54,260 nt of DNA from the NCBI GenBank assembly GCA_964425255.1, contig CAYRMV010000007.1, positions 1 to 54,260 on the forward strand, read 5' to 3'. The position numbers and the translations under genes were made by a program. Source of the stretch: CAYRMV01 sp964425255. GTDB taxonomy: Bacteria > Bacteroidota > Bacteroidia > Flavobacteriales_D > Crocinitomicaceae. Shown here piece after piece: positions 44,699 to 52,457 of the stretch (the stretch's first letter is position 1; each line of letters starts with the position of its first letter). Below the pieces are notes generated by a model, which saw only the letters and a program-made list of their open reading frames with translations, did not search any database and was not told where the DNA came from.

Positions 44699-45274
44699 TT
44701 ATTTTAAGTGTTCATGGTGTTTAAAAATGGAATCAACAACCTCGATTTTTGTGAAGTTATTTAATTTATACCTGACAATTATGCTGTCTATTTTCATAAT
44801 AAATAGATCAAGTGAATCATTGTATTCTTGAAGCCCATTGGTAATTGTTATTCTCTCAGCATAGTCATTTTCTAGAATGGTTGATTCTTGTAAATTTCCA
44901 TCCGGATATTCTTCATAACTTGCAAGTCTTAAAATGGACAATAAGTTGTTTTTTGAATCTATTGTCACTGCGTTAATCTTGCATGTTGTACCTTCTAAAA
45001 AGAAGTATTCAAATATAATAAAAGTTGTGACTCCATTGCTCGTCTGTTCATTTATAAGATGATGTTCGAGAGTCGCTTCTGAAATTGCTGAATTCCAATT
45101 TATACGAATGAATTCCTCATTCTTTTCGATAATTTTGATTAAAGTTTCGTTTGTCACAGGATTTTTTCTGTAGGTCTTTATTTTCTTCTTATCAATAGAG
45201 TACTCAATTTTACCAGATGGAATGAAGCTTGTCCCAAAAATAGCCACTAATAGTATAATAAGTAATTGTTTCAT
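44699..45274 (-). CDS. Hypothetical exported protein
   Basis: 191 residues with a short hydrophobic signal (KQLLIILLVAIFGTSFIPSG). The body is mixed alpha/beta with many charged residues and no motif I can place. It sits between a Fic gene and other uncharacterised secreted proteins on the same strand. The frame has normal composition, and the alternative plus-strand frame at 44589-44831 is less plausible. Confidence 0.6.
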   Translation of the reverse strand: MKQLLIILLVAIFGTSFIPSGKIEYSIDKKKIKTYRKNPVTNETLIKIIEKNEEFIRINWNSAISEATLEHHLINEQTSNGVTTFIIFEYFFLEGTTCKINAVTIDSKNNLLSILRLASYEEYPDGNLQESTILENDYAERITITNGLQEYNDSLDLFIMKIDSIIVRYKLNNFTKIEVVDSIFKHHEHLK

Positions 45275-45408
45275 TTTTTGTGTTTTAACTTCCGACTGCT
45301 TGACGATAGATCTCCAGCAAAGCTGAATTGAATCTCTATTTTTACATTGAATGAATTTTATATATTAATAATATGAATATCAATGTTTTATAAAGAAAAT
45401 AATGTAAA

Positions 45409-46362
45409 TTATTTTACGATATATTTCGTTTTATTACGTATTCCAACACTTTCAAACAGCTTTAGGTCAAGCCCTTTTTTTAAATCCCGACTTGCAGTAG
45501 CAGACGATAAATCTTTGAAAGTATTCATATAATCTTTTCGAGTAAATTCTTTTGGTCCGAGTTTTACGAAATATTCTAGTCGATCTACATCTTTGAATAT
45601 TCGATTGTTATAATCAAGAAAACGATTCAATGATTGATCAATTACTTCGAGCATGTATTCAATAAAAAGGGTAGATTTTCCAAGTTTGTCGCACATAGCA
45701 AGAGCATGATAATATTCGTTTTGAGTTTGACTAATTAATGTTTCAAAAGGCAGAAACTCAAAAACGGGATATTCGGACATTAAAATTAGCGTTTGCCACA
45801 AGCGTCCCATTCTGCCATTTCCATCCATAAAAGGGTGAATAAATTCCATTTCGTAATGAAACACACAACTTTTAATAAGTGTTAGTTCTTCTGGATCTTT
45901 TACATATTCAAAGAGATTTTTCATGAGAAAAGGAACGTTTTTTGCAGGAGGTGCAAGATGTTCAACCACATTTCCTTTTACAATTCCAACACTTTTCGTT
46001 CTATACTTTCCAGGACTTTGAATTAATCCATTCATTAATTCTTTGTGCGCTTTCAAAAAACTTTTATCCGAATAAAATGTGTAATTTTCTATGTTGTCGT
46101 AAAGTTTTATTGCGTTTAAAACTTCCCTAACATCTTTCTCAGGACCAATTATTCTTTTATTTTCAATCAAAGCAGTAATTTGTTCTTCGCTTAGTGTATT
46201 TCCTTCTATTTGTAACGAAGAATGAATTGTTTTGATTCTATTTTGTTTGCGAAGTTGTGGAGATTGCTTACTAAGATAAGTTGCATTTATTTCACCTAAC
46301 TTCTCTGAAATTGAAGTTATTAGTTTTAAAATTTTTGGCGTAATATCATACGGCGGTTTCAT
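45409..46362 (-). CDS. Fic family protein (class II, with C-terminal winged helix)
   Basis: 317 residues from the ATG at 46362 (four codons longer if 46374 is used). The Fic active-site motif is intact: HPFMDGNGRMGR, H for catalysis and GNGR for phosphate binding, which supports AMPylation-type transfer. An inhibitory-helix motif SLQIEG lies N-terminal (IHSSLQIEGNTLSEEQ), typical of self-inhibited class II Fic proteins. The C-terminal 60 residues (KLGPKEFTRKDYMNTFKDLSSATASRDLKKGLDLKLFESVG) read as a winged helix. No small antitoxin gene is adjacent. Two tandem palindromes abut the start and may be its own operator. Confidence 0.9.
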   Translation of the reverse strand: MKPPYDITPKILKLITSISEKLGEINATYLSKQSPQLRKQNRIKTIHSSLQIEGNTLSEEQITALIENKRIIGPEKDVREVLNAIKLYDNIENYTFYSDKSFLKAHKELMNGLIQSPGKYRTKSVGIVKGNVVEHLAPPAKNVPFLMKNLFEYVKDPEELTLIKSCVFHYEMEFIHPFMDGNGRMGRLWQTLILMSEYPVFEFLPFETLISQTQNEYYHALAMCDKLGKSTLFIEYMLEVIDQSLNRFLDYNNRIFKDVDRLEYFVKLGPKEFTRKDYMNTFKDLSSATASRDLKKGLDLKLFESVGIRNKTKYIVK

Positions 46363-46388
46363 TGATAGTATCATTTGATAGTATCAAA
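46363..46388. promoter_or_regulatory. Tandem palindromes at the fic start (operator-like)
   Basis: Two copies of TTGATAGTATCA (46362-46373 and 46375-46386), each containing the perfect palindrome TGATAGTATCA, lie 13 bases centre to centre (46368 and 46381) directly before the fic ATG at 46362. The outer copy extends to TTTGATAGTATCAAA. This is the arrangement expected for a site bound by two dimers and would block initiation. Confidence 0.6.
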
Positions 46389-46663
46389 GATATACTTTTT
46401 CTTAGAACAACCAACTATTTTGTTTCCAAGGGTAGTTTGTTTAAACCACGAGTAAGAAGCAATGTTAACAGCAACGTTAACTGGGACTTTATTTTTAATG
46501 AATTTCACAGATTAAATAGCTTGAAAATGAATAGGTTAAAAAATTACAGAATGTAAAATGTTATCAATTAGAACGGTATAAAAAATGGAAATAGGCAAGA
46601 GGATTATAAGATAGTTTGCCGGTTAGCAGCATTTTATGAATCAACTAACAAGGGTTCAACAAA

Positions 46664-47092
46664 TTAGTAATTCATTTTTATAAACATTGGAATACCATTG
46701 ATTTGATGTTTAAAATCTTCAACCATTTTATTCAGTTTACGTTGACGTCTGTTTTTTCCGAAATTCCATCTACCTAGTATTTCCACATATTCTCCTTTTC
46801 CATTGAATTCATATTCAAGTTTCAAGTTTGCCATTTTGTTTTTAATCTCTACCGGTAAGTCGCTTTTATTAACTTCTTTAAGAAATTTATCTAATTCAAT
46901 TTTGAGTTGATGGATTTCATTTTCATCTATTTTGCGATCTTTTAAATACCTATCGCACTCAATGTTTAGAAATTCAACATATTTATAACATGTTTCAATG
47001 TTCATACCGAATGATTCTATTTGCTGTTTCATTTTGCTTGGCTCAGGTTTACTGTTTTGTTCTTTTTTTTGAATGAAACGGTTGTTCTCCAA
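46664..47092 (-). CDS. Hypothetical cytoplasmic protein
   Basis: 142 residues, no signal or membrane segment; helical and highly charged (YKYVEFLNIECDRYLKDRKIDENEIHQLKIELDKFLKEVNKSDL) with a basic C-terminal stretch (FGKNRRQRKLNKM). The frame's first usable codon is TTG (47092); the first ATG is at 47032, giving 122 residues. The same frame is open further upstream to 47147, next to the stop of the preceding gene, so the true start is uncertain. Last of three genes transcribed from 48453. No family recognised. Confidence 0.5.
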   Translation of the reverse strand: MENNRFIQKKEQNSKPEPSKMKQQIESFGMNIETCYKYVEFLNIECDRYLKDRKIDENEIHQLKIELDKFLKEVNKSDLPVEIKNKMANLKLEYEFNGKGEYVEILGRWNFGKNRRQRKLNKMVEDFKHQINGIPMFIKMNY

Positions 47093-47150
47093 CTCATTCA
47101 GTTTTTTTAATTTTTTGGAATTACTATTCTCATTTCTCGTCTCGGCTATT

Positions 47151-47609
47151 TTATTGTTCCTTCATTATTTTGTGAATGTATTCAACTTGTTCCTTCAGAT
47201 TTTTATCCTCGATAAATGCCAAAATTAAGTTAAAACAGATTAAAGTAGTTAAAAGTGTTTCCCAATTTTCATTTTGTATTAAACACCAAATTGTGCCTAG
47301 AAGAAGAATTACAAGAATAAGTGATTTTTGCCAGCCAAAGTATTGTATGACTGTGATTTTGTTTTGCGAGTTGTTATTTTCAATAAATATTCCAGTGGTA
47401 CCACCACCGTATCTACTATTTCGATCCTTTCTATTTTTTATGTAAATCCCTTTTTCTGTTTCTATTCTGTAAGGTATATAATAGTTTGGTGTATAAAGCG
47501 ATTTCTCCATTTCTAGATATGTCCAAGACGATGCCCTAATTCTTCTTACGAATTCATCAGTTGTTATCTTCAACTCATAGGTTTTTATTTTAATAGGAAA
47601 TAGCTGCAT
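47151..47609 (-). CDS. Hypothetical membrane protein
   Basis: 152 residues. The N-terminal domain is soluble and basic (TDEFVRRIRASSWTYLEMEKSLYTPNYYIPYRIETEKGIYIKNRKDRNSRYGGG) and two membrane helices follow at about 95-130 (SLILVILLLGTIWCLI, LLTTLICFNLILAFI). The start codon lies 4 bases after the preceding gene's stop, so they are translated together. No family recognised. Confidence 0.6.
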   Translation of the reverse strand: MQLFPIKIKTYELKITTDEFVRRIRASSWTYLEMEKSLYTPNYYIPYRIETEKGIYIKNRKDRNSRYGGGTTGIFIENNNSQNKITVIQYFGWQKSLILVILLLGTIWCLIQNENWETLLTTLICFNLILAFIEDKNLKEQVEYIHKIMKEQ

Positions 47610-47613
47610 TTGC

Positions 47614-48453
47614 TTATTCTTTTTTGAAATAATTCAGTAAGGGTAAAAGTTCTCCTACTTTTTGATAATTAATTTCTTTCGAAATTTGTTGGAATGGGTC
47701 AGAAGGATCTTTATTTTCTTTAATTGAAACCAATTCGTTGAAAAGATTCTGGTATTCTATTTTTGGCAGTATTGGACAAAATTCTCTACCAACTTTATAA
47801 TAGACATTAGTTTGAAAACCTTGATATTGATGCCAAGAGAAAAATCGAATCGAATCTTTTGGAATTAAAACAACTTTATTGATGTCAAATTCTATTTCAT
47901 TCTTCTCAATCGATTTGTAGCGGTCAACCAAATCTTTTTGCGTATACCAATCGGGTATGCTTGATTGAATCTGATCAAGGAACAAATAATTTGTCAAAAC
48001 TGTCAATGCAGTATCCAACAAATTGATCCTCTCAAAGCAAACAGATTTTAAATAACTTAAATGAATATCAAACTCCAGGCTATAGGTATAATTATGTATA
48101 CTAGCATAATTAATTGGAATTGAAACCTGATTCAGGAAGAAAAGGGAACTATCATACATTTCTTTCTTATAATACGCTTGTCCTAGGATAAAACTTGCGT
48201 TACATTTTGATTCTGTCCTAAATAAACGCATGTTATTATTCCATTTTTGGTCATTCGTTTCTGGAATTATTACAATTTCGAAGTCGTAGTAATAGACTTC
48301 AGATGCTTTATTAATTGCTTTATCAAAATTATTTGAATGATACAATGAGTCAGCTAAATTCAGAGTTTCTCTGATTTGATTGATCTTTTCTTGTTGGGAA
48401 AGAATAAAGTTATTGTAGAATAACAAAAAGCTTATTATCAATATTGTTTTCAA
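47614..48453 (-). CDS. Hypothetical exported TPR-like protein
   Basis: 279 residues beginning with TTG (48453); no ATG in frame precedes the signal peptide (KTILIISFLLFYNNFILSQ). Helical repeats follow (LADSLYHSNNFDKAINKASEVYYYD; ASFILGQAYYKKEMYDSSLFFLNQVS; SVCFERINLLDTALTVLTNYLFLDQI), with spacing like degenerate tetratricopeptide repeats. First gene of a three-gene run. Probably periplasmic; partner unknown. Confidence 0.6.
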   Translation of the reverse strand: MKTILIISFLLFYNNFILSQQEKINQIRETLNLADSLYHSNNFDKAINKASEVYYYDFEIVIIPETNDQKWNNNMRLFRTESKCNASFILGQAYYKKEMYDSSLFFLNQVSIPINYASIHNYTYSLEFDIHLSYLKSVCFERINLLDTALTVLTNYLFLDQIQSSIPDWYTQKDLVDRYKSIEKNEIEFDINKVVLIPKDSIRFFSWHQYQGFQTNVYYKVGREFCPILPKIEYQNLFNELVSIKENKDPSDPFQQISKEINYQKVGELLPLLNYFKKE

Positions 48454-48579
48454 ATTCTCATCATTTAGTTTCTATACAAGAAAAGTTACCTAATAAATTT
48501 AGTACTTTTTCGGCTTTTAGTTTCTTTGGTCTAATATGCATTTCAATCGGTTATATTTTTCGTTGTTTTTATTTTAATT

Positions 48580-49356
48580 CTATTTCTCCTCGATCACCTT
48601 TGTTTTTCCTTTTATTTGGTATCCCAATTTCAAACCAGTGTTCAAAAACCATGACGACGTTTGGTTAATACTAATATCATAGTCAAATTTATTAAGATTT
48701 GAGCGATACCTGTCTGAGATTAATAATGAAGAGCTCAGTTCAATGAAATAGTTTTCCCAGCCAAAACGAGCCTTAAGTTCTAAACCTAAGTGGAAAATGT
48801 TATTATTAAAATCAATTAAGTCGAAAGATGTGTAATCTGGAGGAGACACGGTTGTTTCGAATTGATTCGGCATTGTTTCCTTAGTCGTAGTGCTGTACCG
48901 AACTTGATTTGATTCATTTTCACGGATACGCTTGTCATATTGACAAAACATATTATACGAAAACGTTCCCCACTTTTTTTTCCTCTGAGAAAATTTATAT
49001 TCAGACCCAATTCCAAGTTTGAACGTAAAATAGTTGACGAAAACATCAGAATGATATTCTGTTTTATTCGAATAATACGGACTTGAGCCACCTCCAAACG
49101 ATGATGTATTATATCTAATCAATTCGAAAGAAGATTGGGTATAGCCAAACTCGCCATAAACTCTGAATGTATTTTTAGCATAATCACCTTGTAGAACGAA
49201 ACCATTGTAACGTGTGAAATTTGGCTTCCCAGAGTAAGTCGGATTGCCATTATTGAACAAATTACCAAATTGACTATAAGCACCCCCTGAAATCGAACAT
49301 TGCGATTGAATGTTGCCTACAAGAGCAATAAAAATGAATGAAATTAGAATTCTCAT
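48580..49356 (-). CDS. Outer-membrane beta-barrel protein
   Basis: 258 residues with a signal peptide (RILISFIFIALVGNIQSQ). Alternating strands follow (GFVLQGDYAKNTFRVYGEFGYTQSSFEL, YFTFKLGIGSEYKFSQRKKKWGTFSYNMFCQY, FHLGLELKARFGWENYFIELSSSLLI), ending in SWFLNTGLKLGYQIKGKTKVIEEK. This is a generic Bacteroidota barrel of roughly ten strands; the role is unknown. Confidence 0.7.
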   Translation of the reverse strand: MRILISFIFIALVGNIQSQCSISGGAYSQFGNLFNNGNPTYSGKPNFTRYNGFVLQGDYAKNTFRVYGEFGYTQSSFELIRYNTSSFGGGSSPYYSNKTEYHSDVFVNYFTFKLGIGSEYKFSQRKKKWGTFSYNMFCQYDKRIRENESNQVRYSTTTKETMPNQFETTVSPPDYTSFDLIDFNNNIFHLGLELKARFGWENYFIELSSSLLISDRYRSNLNKFDYDISINQTSSWFLNTGLKLGYQIKGKTKVIEEK

Positions 49357-49406
49357 TATTATCTAAATAAATGATCGTTACAGAAAGTTAGTAATTTTAA
49401 TAGAAA

Positions 49407-49460
49407 GGTTCCAGCGCTCGGCGTTGCTCCTAACGATCCCACATCAAGCGCAGAACCGAT
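49407..49460. repeat. Imperfect hairpin with AACCGAT end, possible cassette boundary
   Basis: GGTTCCAGCGCT (49407-49418) faces AGCGCAGAACC (49447-49457) around a 28-base loop that contains CTCCTAACG. No T tract follows, so it is a poor terminator. The right edge AGAACCGAT shares AACCGAT with the repeats at 50777 and 52439, and the loop holds the reverse complement of GTTAGGAGC, related to GTTAGGTGC at 50784. It lies between two minus-strand genes. Confidence 0.4.
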
Positions 49461-49503
49461 TTAAAATTAATCTTTTTTGTGACAATAAATTTAGTTTTTA
49501 AAA

Positions 49504-50004
49504 TTAGTCTCTAATTATATTTTTACCTAGGATTTCATCAAACCACCATCCAGCTTCCATTCTAATATAATTAGAAGTATCGTTTAGAAGTTGTTTTACC
49601 GCAAAAGATTCTAATTCGGTACAACCTGAACAAGTGTATACAGTATCCGTTTTGATCTTGTTTTTTTTGATTTGATTTAACTCAGTTTTATTAAGATTGA
49701 TCATTCCCTCTTTAGCCAATATTTCACAGGATATCGTTGCTAAATAAAATGTACCCGGCTTTTGACTATACAAGCCTTCTTTCAGTTTTATGTAGTTTTT
49801 GTCTTTAATGATTTTTGAAAATTCTTTTACTAATATAGTTCCTTCTCCCCCTCCACCACATTTAAAGCCAATTTCATCATAATTATTCGGATTTAAATCT
49901 GGAGGTGAAACTATTTCAAAATTGGAAAATTTGGCTGTTTTTGGCTTAGAAGTACAGTTAAATAGGACTAACAAAATGGTTAAGATGATTAGAATAGATT
50001 TCAT
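49504..50004 (-). CDS. Hypothetical lipoprotein
   Basis: The ATG at 50004 (36 codons inside the longest frame) begins a lipoprotein signal (KSILIILTILLVLFNC), giving 166 residues. A short glycine run (KCGGGGEGTI) and a Cys pair (YTCSGCTEL) are present. The body is mixed and no family is recognised. It lies between repeat-like elements at 49407 and 50777. Confidence 0.6.
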   Translation of the reverse strand: MKSILIILTILLVLFNCTSKPKTAKFSNFEIVSPPDLNPNNYDEIGFKCGGGGEGTILVKEFSKIIKDKNYIKLKEGLYSQKPGTFYLATISCEILAKEGMINLNKTELNQIKKNKIKTDTVYTCSGCTELESFAVKQLLNDTSNYIRMEAGWWFDEILGKNIIRD

Positions 50005-50230
50005 TTCATTTATTTTTATTTCAATGATATCCCCGTGTAGGGCAATTGTCATTAACGGCATTTCGCCTAAACCACAAAGTAGCAACGAAGTTAAATTCAT
50101 TTTCGAGTCCAAAATAACCTGCTTTTTTGGTAAATATAGATGTTTTGAACGGAGTTTTTCATACGTTGTTAAAAAATTGAAAGTCCAAGTCTAGAAAATA
50201 AAATGGTGTAGATCGACTTAAAATGGCTGC
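50005..50230. other. Gene-free leader and junction
   Basis: Upstream region of the lipoprotein gene. It contains a small hairpin around GGCATTTCGCC but no convincing reading frame or known element. It ends where the transposase remnant's stop codon begins. Confidence 0.5.
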
Positions 50231-50389
50231 TCAGAACAGAAAAACAAAAGCTAGTTCTTTTAGGAACTTTTTAAGCACATTTTGGTCGACTAAATTCATG
50301 ATCCTACGTAAATTATAGCAGCTAAATATCAGTCCAACGTCAGCAGAAGCGTGTTTCATTGATTTTTTGGTTTGGATGTAGTAAAAATC
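50231..50389 (-). pseudogene. C-terminal remnant of an IS1182-like transposase
   Basis: Reading the minus strand from 50389 gives RDFYYIQTKKSMKHASADV, then GLIFSCYNLRRIMNL, LKKFLKELAFVFLF and a stop at 50231. The Lys-rich turn, the A-x-D-V-x-L-x-F segment and the YNLRRIMN end are the conserved C terminus of IS1182-type DDE transposases. Only about 53 codons remain. Upstream the frame runs into a CCGATAGCTGTCGG palindrome and loses similarity, so the rest was lost or displaced. Clearly non-functional. Confidence 0.78.
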
Positions 50390-50776
50390 CCTCCCGATAG
50401 CTGTCGGCAAACCTCGTCACTCACCATTTCGCCAAGCATCCATGTAAAAGCAGCTATTTGTATAACCAAAAACAAAAAAATACAATTACATGAAACAGGC
50501 AGCATTCCAAAGATATACACTGGAATGGATATTCACAAAAGAAGTTGTCAAACTCAGCTTCAATTTGTTTGATTTTAATTAAATAACCGATTCAGACCAC
50601 ACATAGGAGCAGGAGACATGAGTAAATCGCATCGTAACCAAAAGTAAATCAATCCAAAAATTAGGTTGACAATAACCTCTATTGCCCTCGCTGGGCGGGC
50701 AGGTCCCAGTTGACAAGGTAAATTGTTGATTTCTTTTAGGTTAATTGTTAATAAAAAAAGAAGTACTTTTCATAGG
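50390..50776. other. Gene-free repeat-bearing interval
   Basis: No intact gene. It holds the near-palindrome CCGATAGCTGTCGG (50394-50407), a GC-rich island around GGGCGGGC (50693-50700) unlike its AT-rich surroundings, and an AGGTT/AACCT inverted repeat near 50663-50678. Probably decayed mobile-element sequence. Confidence 0.55.
50394..50407. repeat. Palindromic repeat CCGATAGCTGTCGG
   Basis: A 14-base palindrome with one mismatch; a perfect copy, CCGATAGCTATCGG, is at 52415-52428. Motifs of this form recur in Bacteroidota intergenic DNA, as far as I recall. This one interrupts the transposase remnant. Confidence 0.55.
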
Positions 50777-50795
50777 AACCGATGTTAGGTGCTGG
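50777..50795. repeat. Direct repeat, left copy (AACCGATGTTAGGTGCTGG)
   Basis: Matches the copy at 52439-52457 at 16 of 19 positions, with the first 11 bases identical. It overlaps the stop codon of the gene beginning at 50785 and so marks the 3' edge of the sigma-factor block. Confidence 0.55.
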
Positions 50796-51462
50796 TGTTT
50801 TTGTCATCCCTTTTAAACTCTTCCATTTCCTTATAAAACTCCATTGCTTTCATTACTGATTTACCTCCCGAACCAGTAATCATATTCCTGAACCATTTTT
50901 TGTCTAAGTTTTCGGGTTTGTGATTTTTGTATAACCAATAGCTGAAATATATAAAAGAACCTGTTAGGAATACCTGAAAAATTATGTATCCAAATCCGAC
51001 TTCCTGTGGAAACCATTTATTGGTCAAATAGAACGTGGTGTAAAAAGGGAACTGCAAACACATCGTTTTAGCGTGGCTAATTATAGATAATTGTAGTCGT
51101 GATAATTGTTGCTGAATTTCCATTATGCTACCATTATAATTGATATTGTTAGACCAAACTAGATGTTTAACGTAGTCCGCAAAGCCTTTTATATTAACTA
51201 AAGTGATTACTGAAATTGAAACAATAAAATAATTCCAAGCAGAGGAATAGTTGGACAGGGCATAAACTAATGCATAACTTAAAAGAAGTAGATAAAGAAC
51301 AAAAGCAATAATTCCTGCTGTTTTCAATTTAATCAATGATTTCAAAGAAGACTTCGCTTTGTCATTAATAACTTCTTTTAATAGCAACTCATTAATTGCT
51401 AATGTTTTTTCAATTTTAGCATTTTGTTGTTTCCAAATGTTAATCAATTCTGTATTTTCCAT
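50785..51462 (-). CDS. Membrane protein encoded with ECF sigma factor, possible anti-sigma factor
   Basis: 225 residues. An N-terminal cytoplasmic helix region (MENTELINIWKQQNAKIEKTLAINELLLKEVINDKAKSSLKSLIKLK) precedes four hydrophobic segments (AGIIAFVLYLLLLSYALVYAL, SAWNYFIVSISVITLVNI, FPFYTTFYLTNKWF, FGYIIFQVFLTGSFIYFSYWLY). Proteins with this start are found right after ECF sigma genes in many Bacteroidota and are presumed to control them. No zinc anti-sigma HxxxCxxC motif is visible. The start is one base past the sigma gene stop, so they are translationally coupled. Confidence 0.75.
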   Translation of the reverse strand: MENTELINIWKQQNAKIEKTLAINELLLKEVINDKAKSSLKSLIKLKTAGIIAFVLYLLLLSYALVYALSNYSSAWNYFIVSISVITLVNIKGFADYVKHLVWSNNINYNGSIMEIQQQLSRLQLSIISHAKTMCLQFPFYTTFYLTNKWFPQEVGFGYIIFQVFLTGSFIYFSYWLYKNHKPENLDKKWFRNMITGSGGKSVMKAMEFYKEMEEFKRDDKNTST

Positions 51463-51463
51463 T

Positions 51464-51976
51464 TTATTGATTTTTAAGTTGAGTAAATTTTTGTTTTAAG
51501 CTGTTTTTTATGCGGTTTATTTTGGTGGCAACATTGGTTTCCGAAATACCTATAATTTGGGAAATTTCTTTGTGACTCTTTTCTTCCAAATAAAGTAGCA
51601 TCATTGCTTTATCCAAATCTTTGAGTTGAGATATCATCTGTTGTAAAATACCCAAATCATTTTCCTTATCTTCTAAACCGTCTTTGTCTGGGAAATTGAT
51701 AATTCCGTCTGTTAACGGATTTGATATTATTTTTCTACTATTCTCTTTTCGGTAAAATGATATGGCAACGTTCAATGAAATCCGATACATCCAAGTTGAA
51801 AGCTTGAAATTGTCGTCATAATTATCAAACGATTTCCATAATTGGATGATAATTTCCTGAACAAGGTCTTTTCTGTCTTCCACATTTTTGCAATACGAAT
51901 TTGCTACCTTATAGATAATCCCTTTATTTGACTGAACAACAGATAGAAATGTATCAGATTTAACTATTTTCTCCAT
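51464..51976 (-). CDS. ECF-type RNA polymerase sigma factor
   Basis: 170 residues. Region 2 is YKVANSYCKNVEDRKDLVQEIIIQLWKSFDNYDDNFKLSTWMYRISLNVAISFYRKE, covering core binding and -10 recognition. Region 4 is LLYLEEKSHKEISQIIGISETNVATKINRIKNSLKQ with a helix-turn-helix for -35 recognition. There is no region 3, as in ECF sigma factors. Its start overlaps the end of the small lipoprotein gene by 17 bases. The signal sensed is unknown. Confidence 0.93.
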   Translation of the reverse strand: MEKIVKSDTFLSVVQSNKGIIYKVANSYCKNVEDRKDLVQEIIIQLWKSFDNYDDNFKLSTWMYRISLNVAISFYRKENSRKIISNPLTDGIINFPDKDGLEDKENDLGILQQMISQLKDLDKAMMLLYLEEKSHKEISQIIGISETNVATKINRIKNSLKQKFTQLKNQ

Positions 51977-52160
51977 TCTTTGTGTTGTTCAGTGTGTCAG
52001 TCTGATAATGATTATTGGTTTCCTTTTTTGTTGGAGATTTTTCTTGTTGATTAGTATAACCATAATATTGATTTCTTGTGATTGTTATCCCGCATCCAGT
52101 TGTCAAGGTCAGAATTGCGATAAATGAAATAGCCAAGATTTTTTTTTTTCTGTTTTCCAT
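51960..52160 (-). CDS. Small lipoprotein upstream of the ECF sigma factor
   Basis: 66 residues with a good lipoprotein signal (KKKILAISFIAILTLTTGC, Cys about 23), followed by a short, polar, probably disordered tail (TNQQEKSPTKKETNNHYQTDTLNN). Its 3' end overlaps the sigma gene start. The gene is short, but the lipobox, ATG and tight overlap make it likely real. It could be an envelope sensor component; that is inference. Confidence 0.6.
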   Translation of the reverse strand: MENRKKKILAISFIAILTLTTGCGITITRNQYYGYTNQQEKSPTKKETNNHYQTDTLNNTKNGENS

Positions 52161-52414
52161 TTGATTAAATAATTAGATGTTAAAATTTCTATTTTCCTAA
52201 TTATTCGCACAAAGGGTCAAAATATCACAGTCCGTAAAAATATTTTTTTTCCTGATGTCAAATGGTCGTCTTGACGCTTGTGTTAGGGTCGGTATTACAC
52301 TTGCACAAAACGGTTTGCGGCTTTGCGTTCGGGCGGGCTTTTAGCAATACGCTTTATACAAAGAACCGTACTTCAATTATACACAAAAATGTCAATAAAA
52401 GCACTTCGCCCCTT

Positions 52415-52428
52415 CCGATAGCTATCGG
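52415..52428. repeat. Perfect palindrome CCGATAGCTATCGG
   Basis: A 14-base perfect palindrome, extended to TCCGATAGCTATCGGGA with flanks. Matches 50394-50407 at 13 of 14 positions. Located 10 bases before the right direct repeat. Confidence 0.6.
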
Positions 52429-52438
52429 GATGACGCAA

Positions 52439-52457
52439 AACCGATGTTACCTGCAGG
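52439..52457. repeat. Direct repeat, right copy (AACCGATGTTACCTGCAGG)
   Basis: Shares AACCGATGTTA and TGC-GG with 50777-50795 on the same strand, 1662 bases away. The pair brackets the three-gene ECF sigma block. Confidence 0.55.

Noticed and set aside
44589..44831. 80-residue hydrophobic plus-strand frame
   Set aside because: Lies mostly antisense to the exported protein gene at 44699-45274; no ribosome site or family features.
46453..46500. GTTAACAGCAACGTTAAC inverted repeat
   Set aside because: Short and built from two self-palindromic hexamers common in AT-rich DNA; no position relative to a gene start supports a role.
50372..50572. 66-residue plus-strand frame
   Set aside because: It starts inside the transposase remnant on the opposite strand and has no protein-like features.
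49407..52457. Integron-type attC sites
   Set aside because: GTTAGGT at 50784 fits the GTTRRRY core by chance, but no paired RYYYAAC core with attC-like folding was found, and no integron integrase is in the window.
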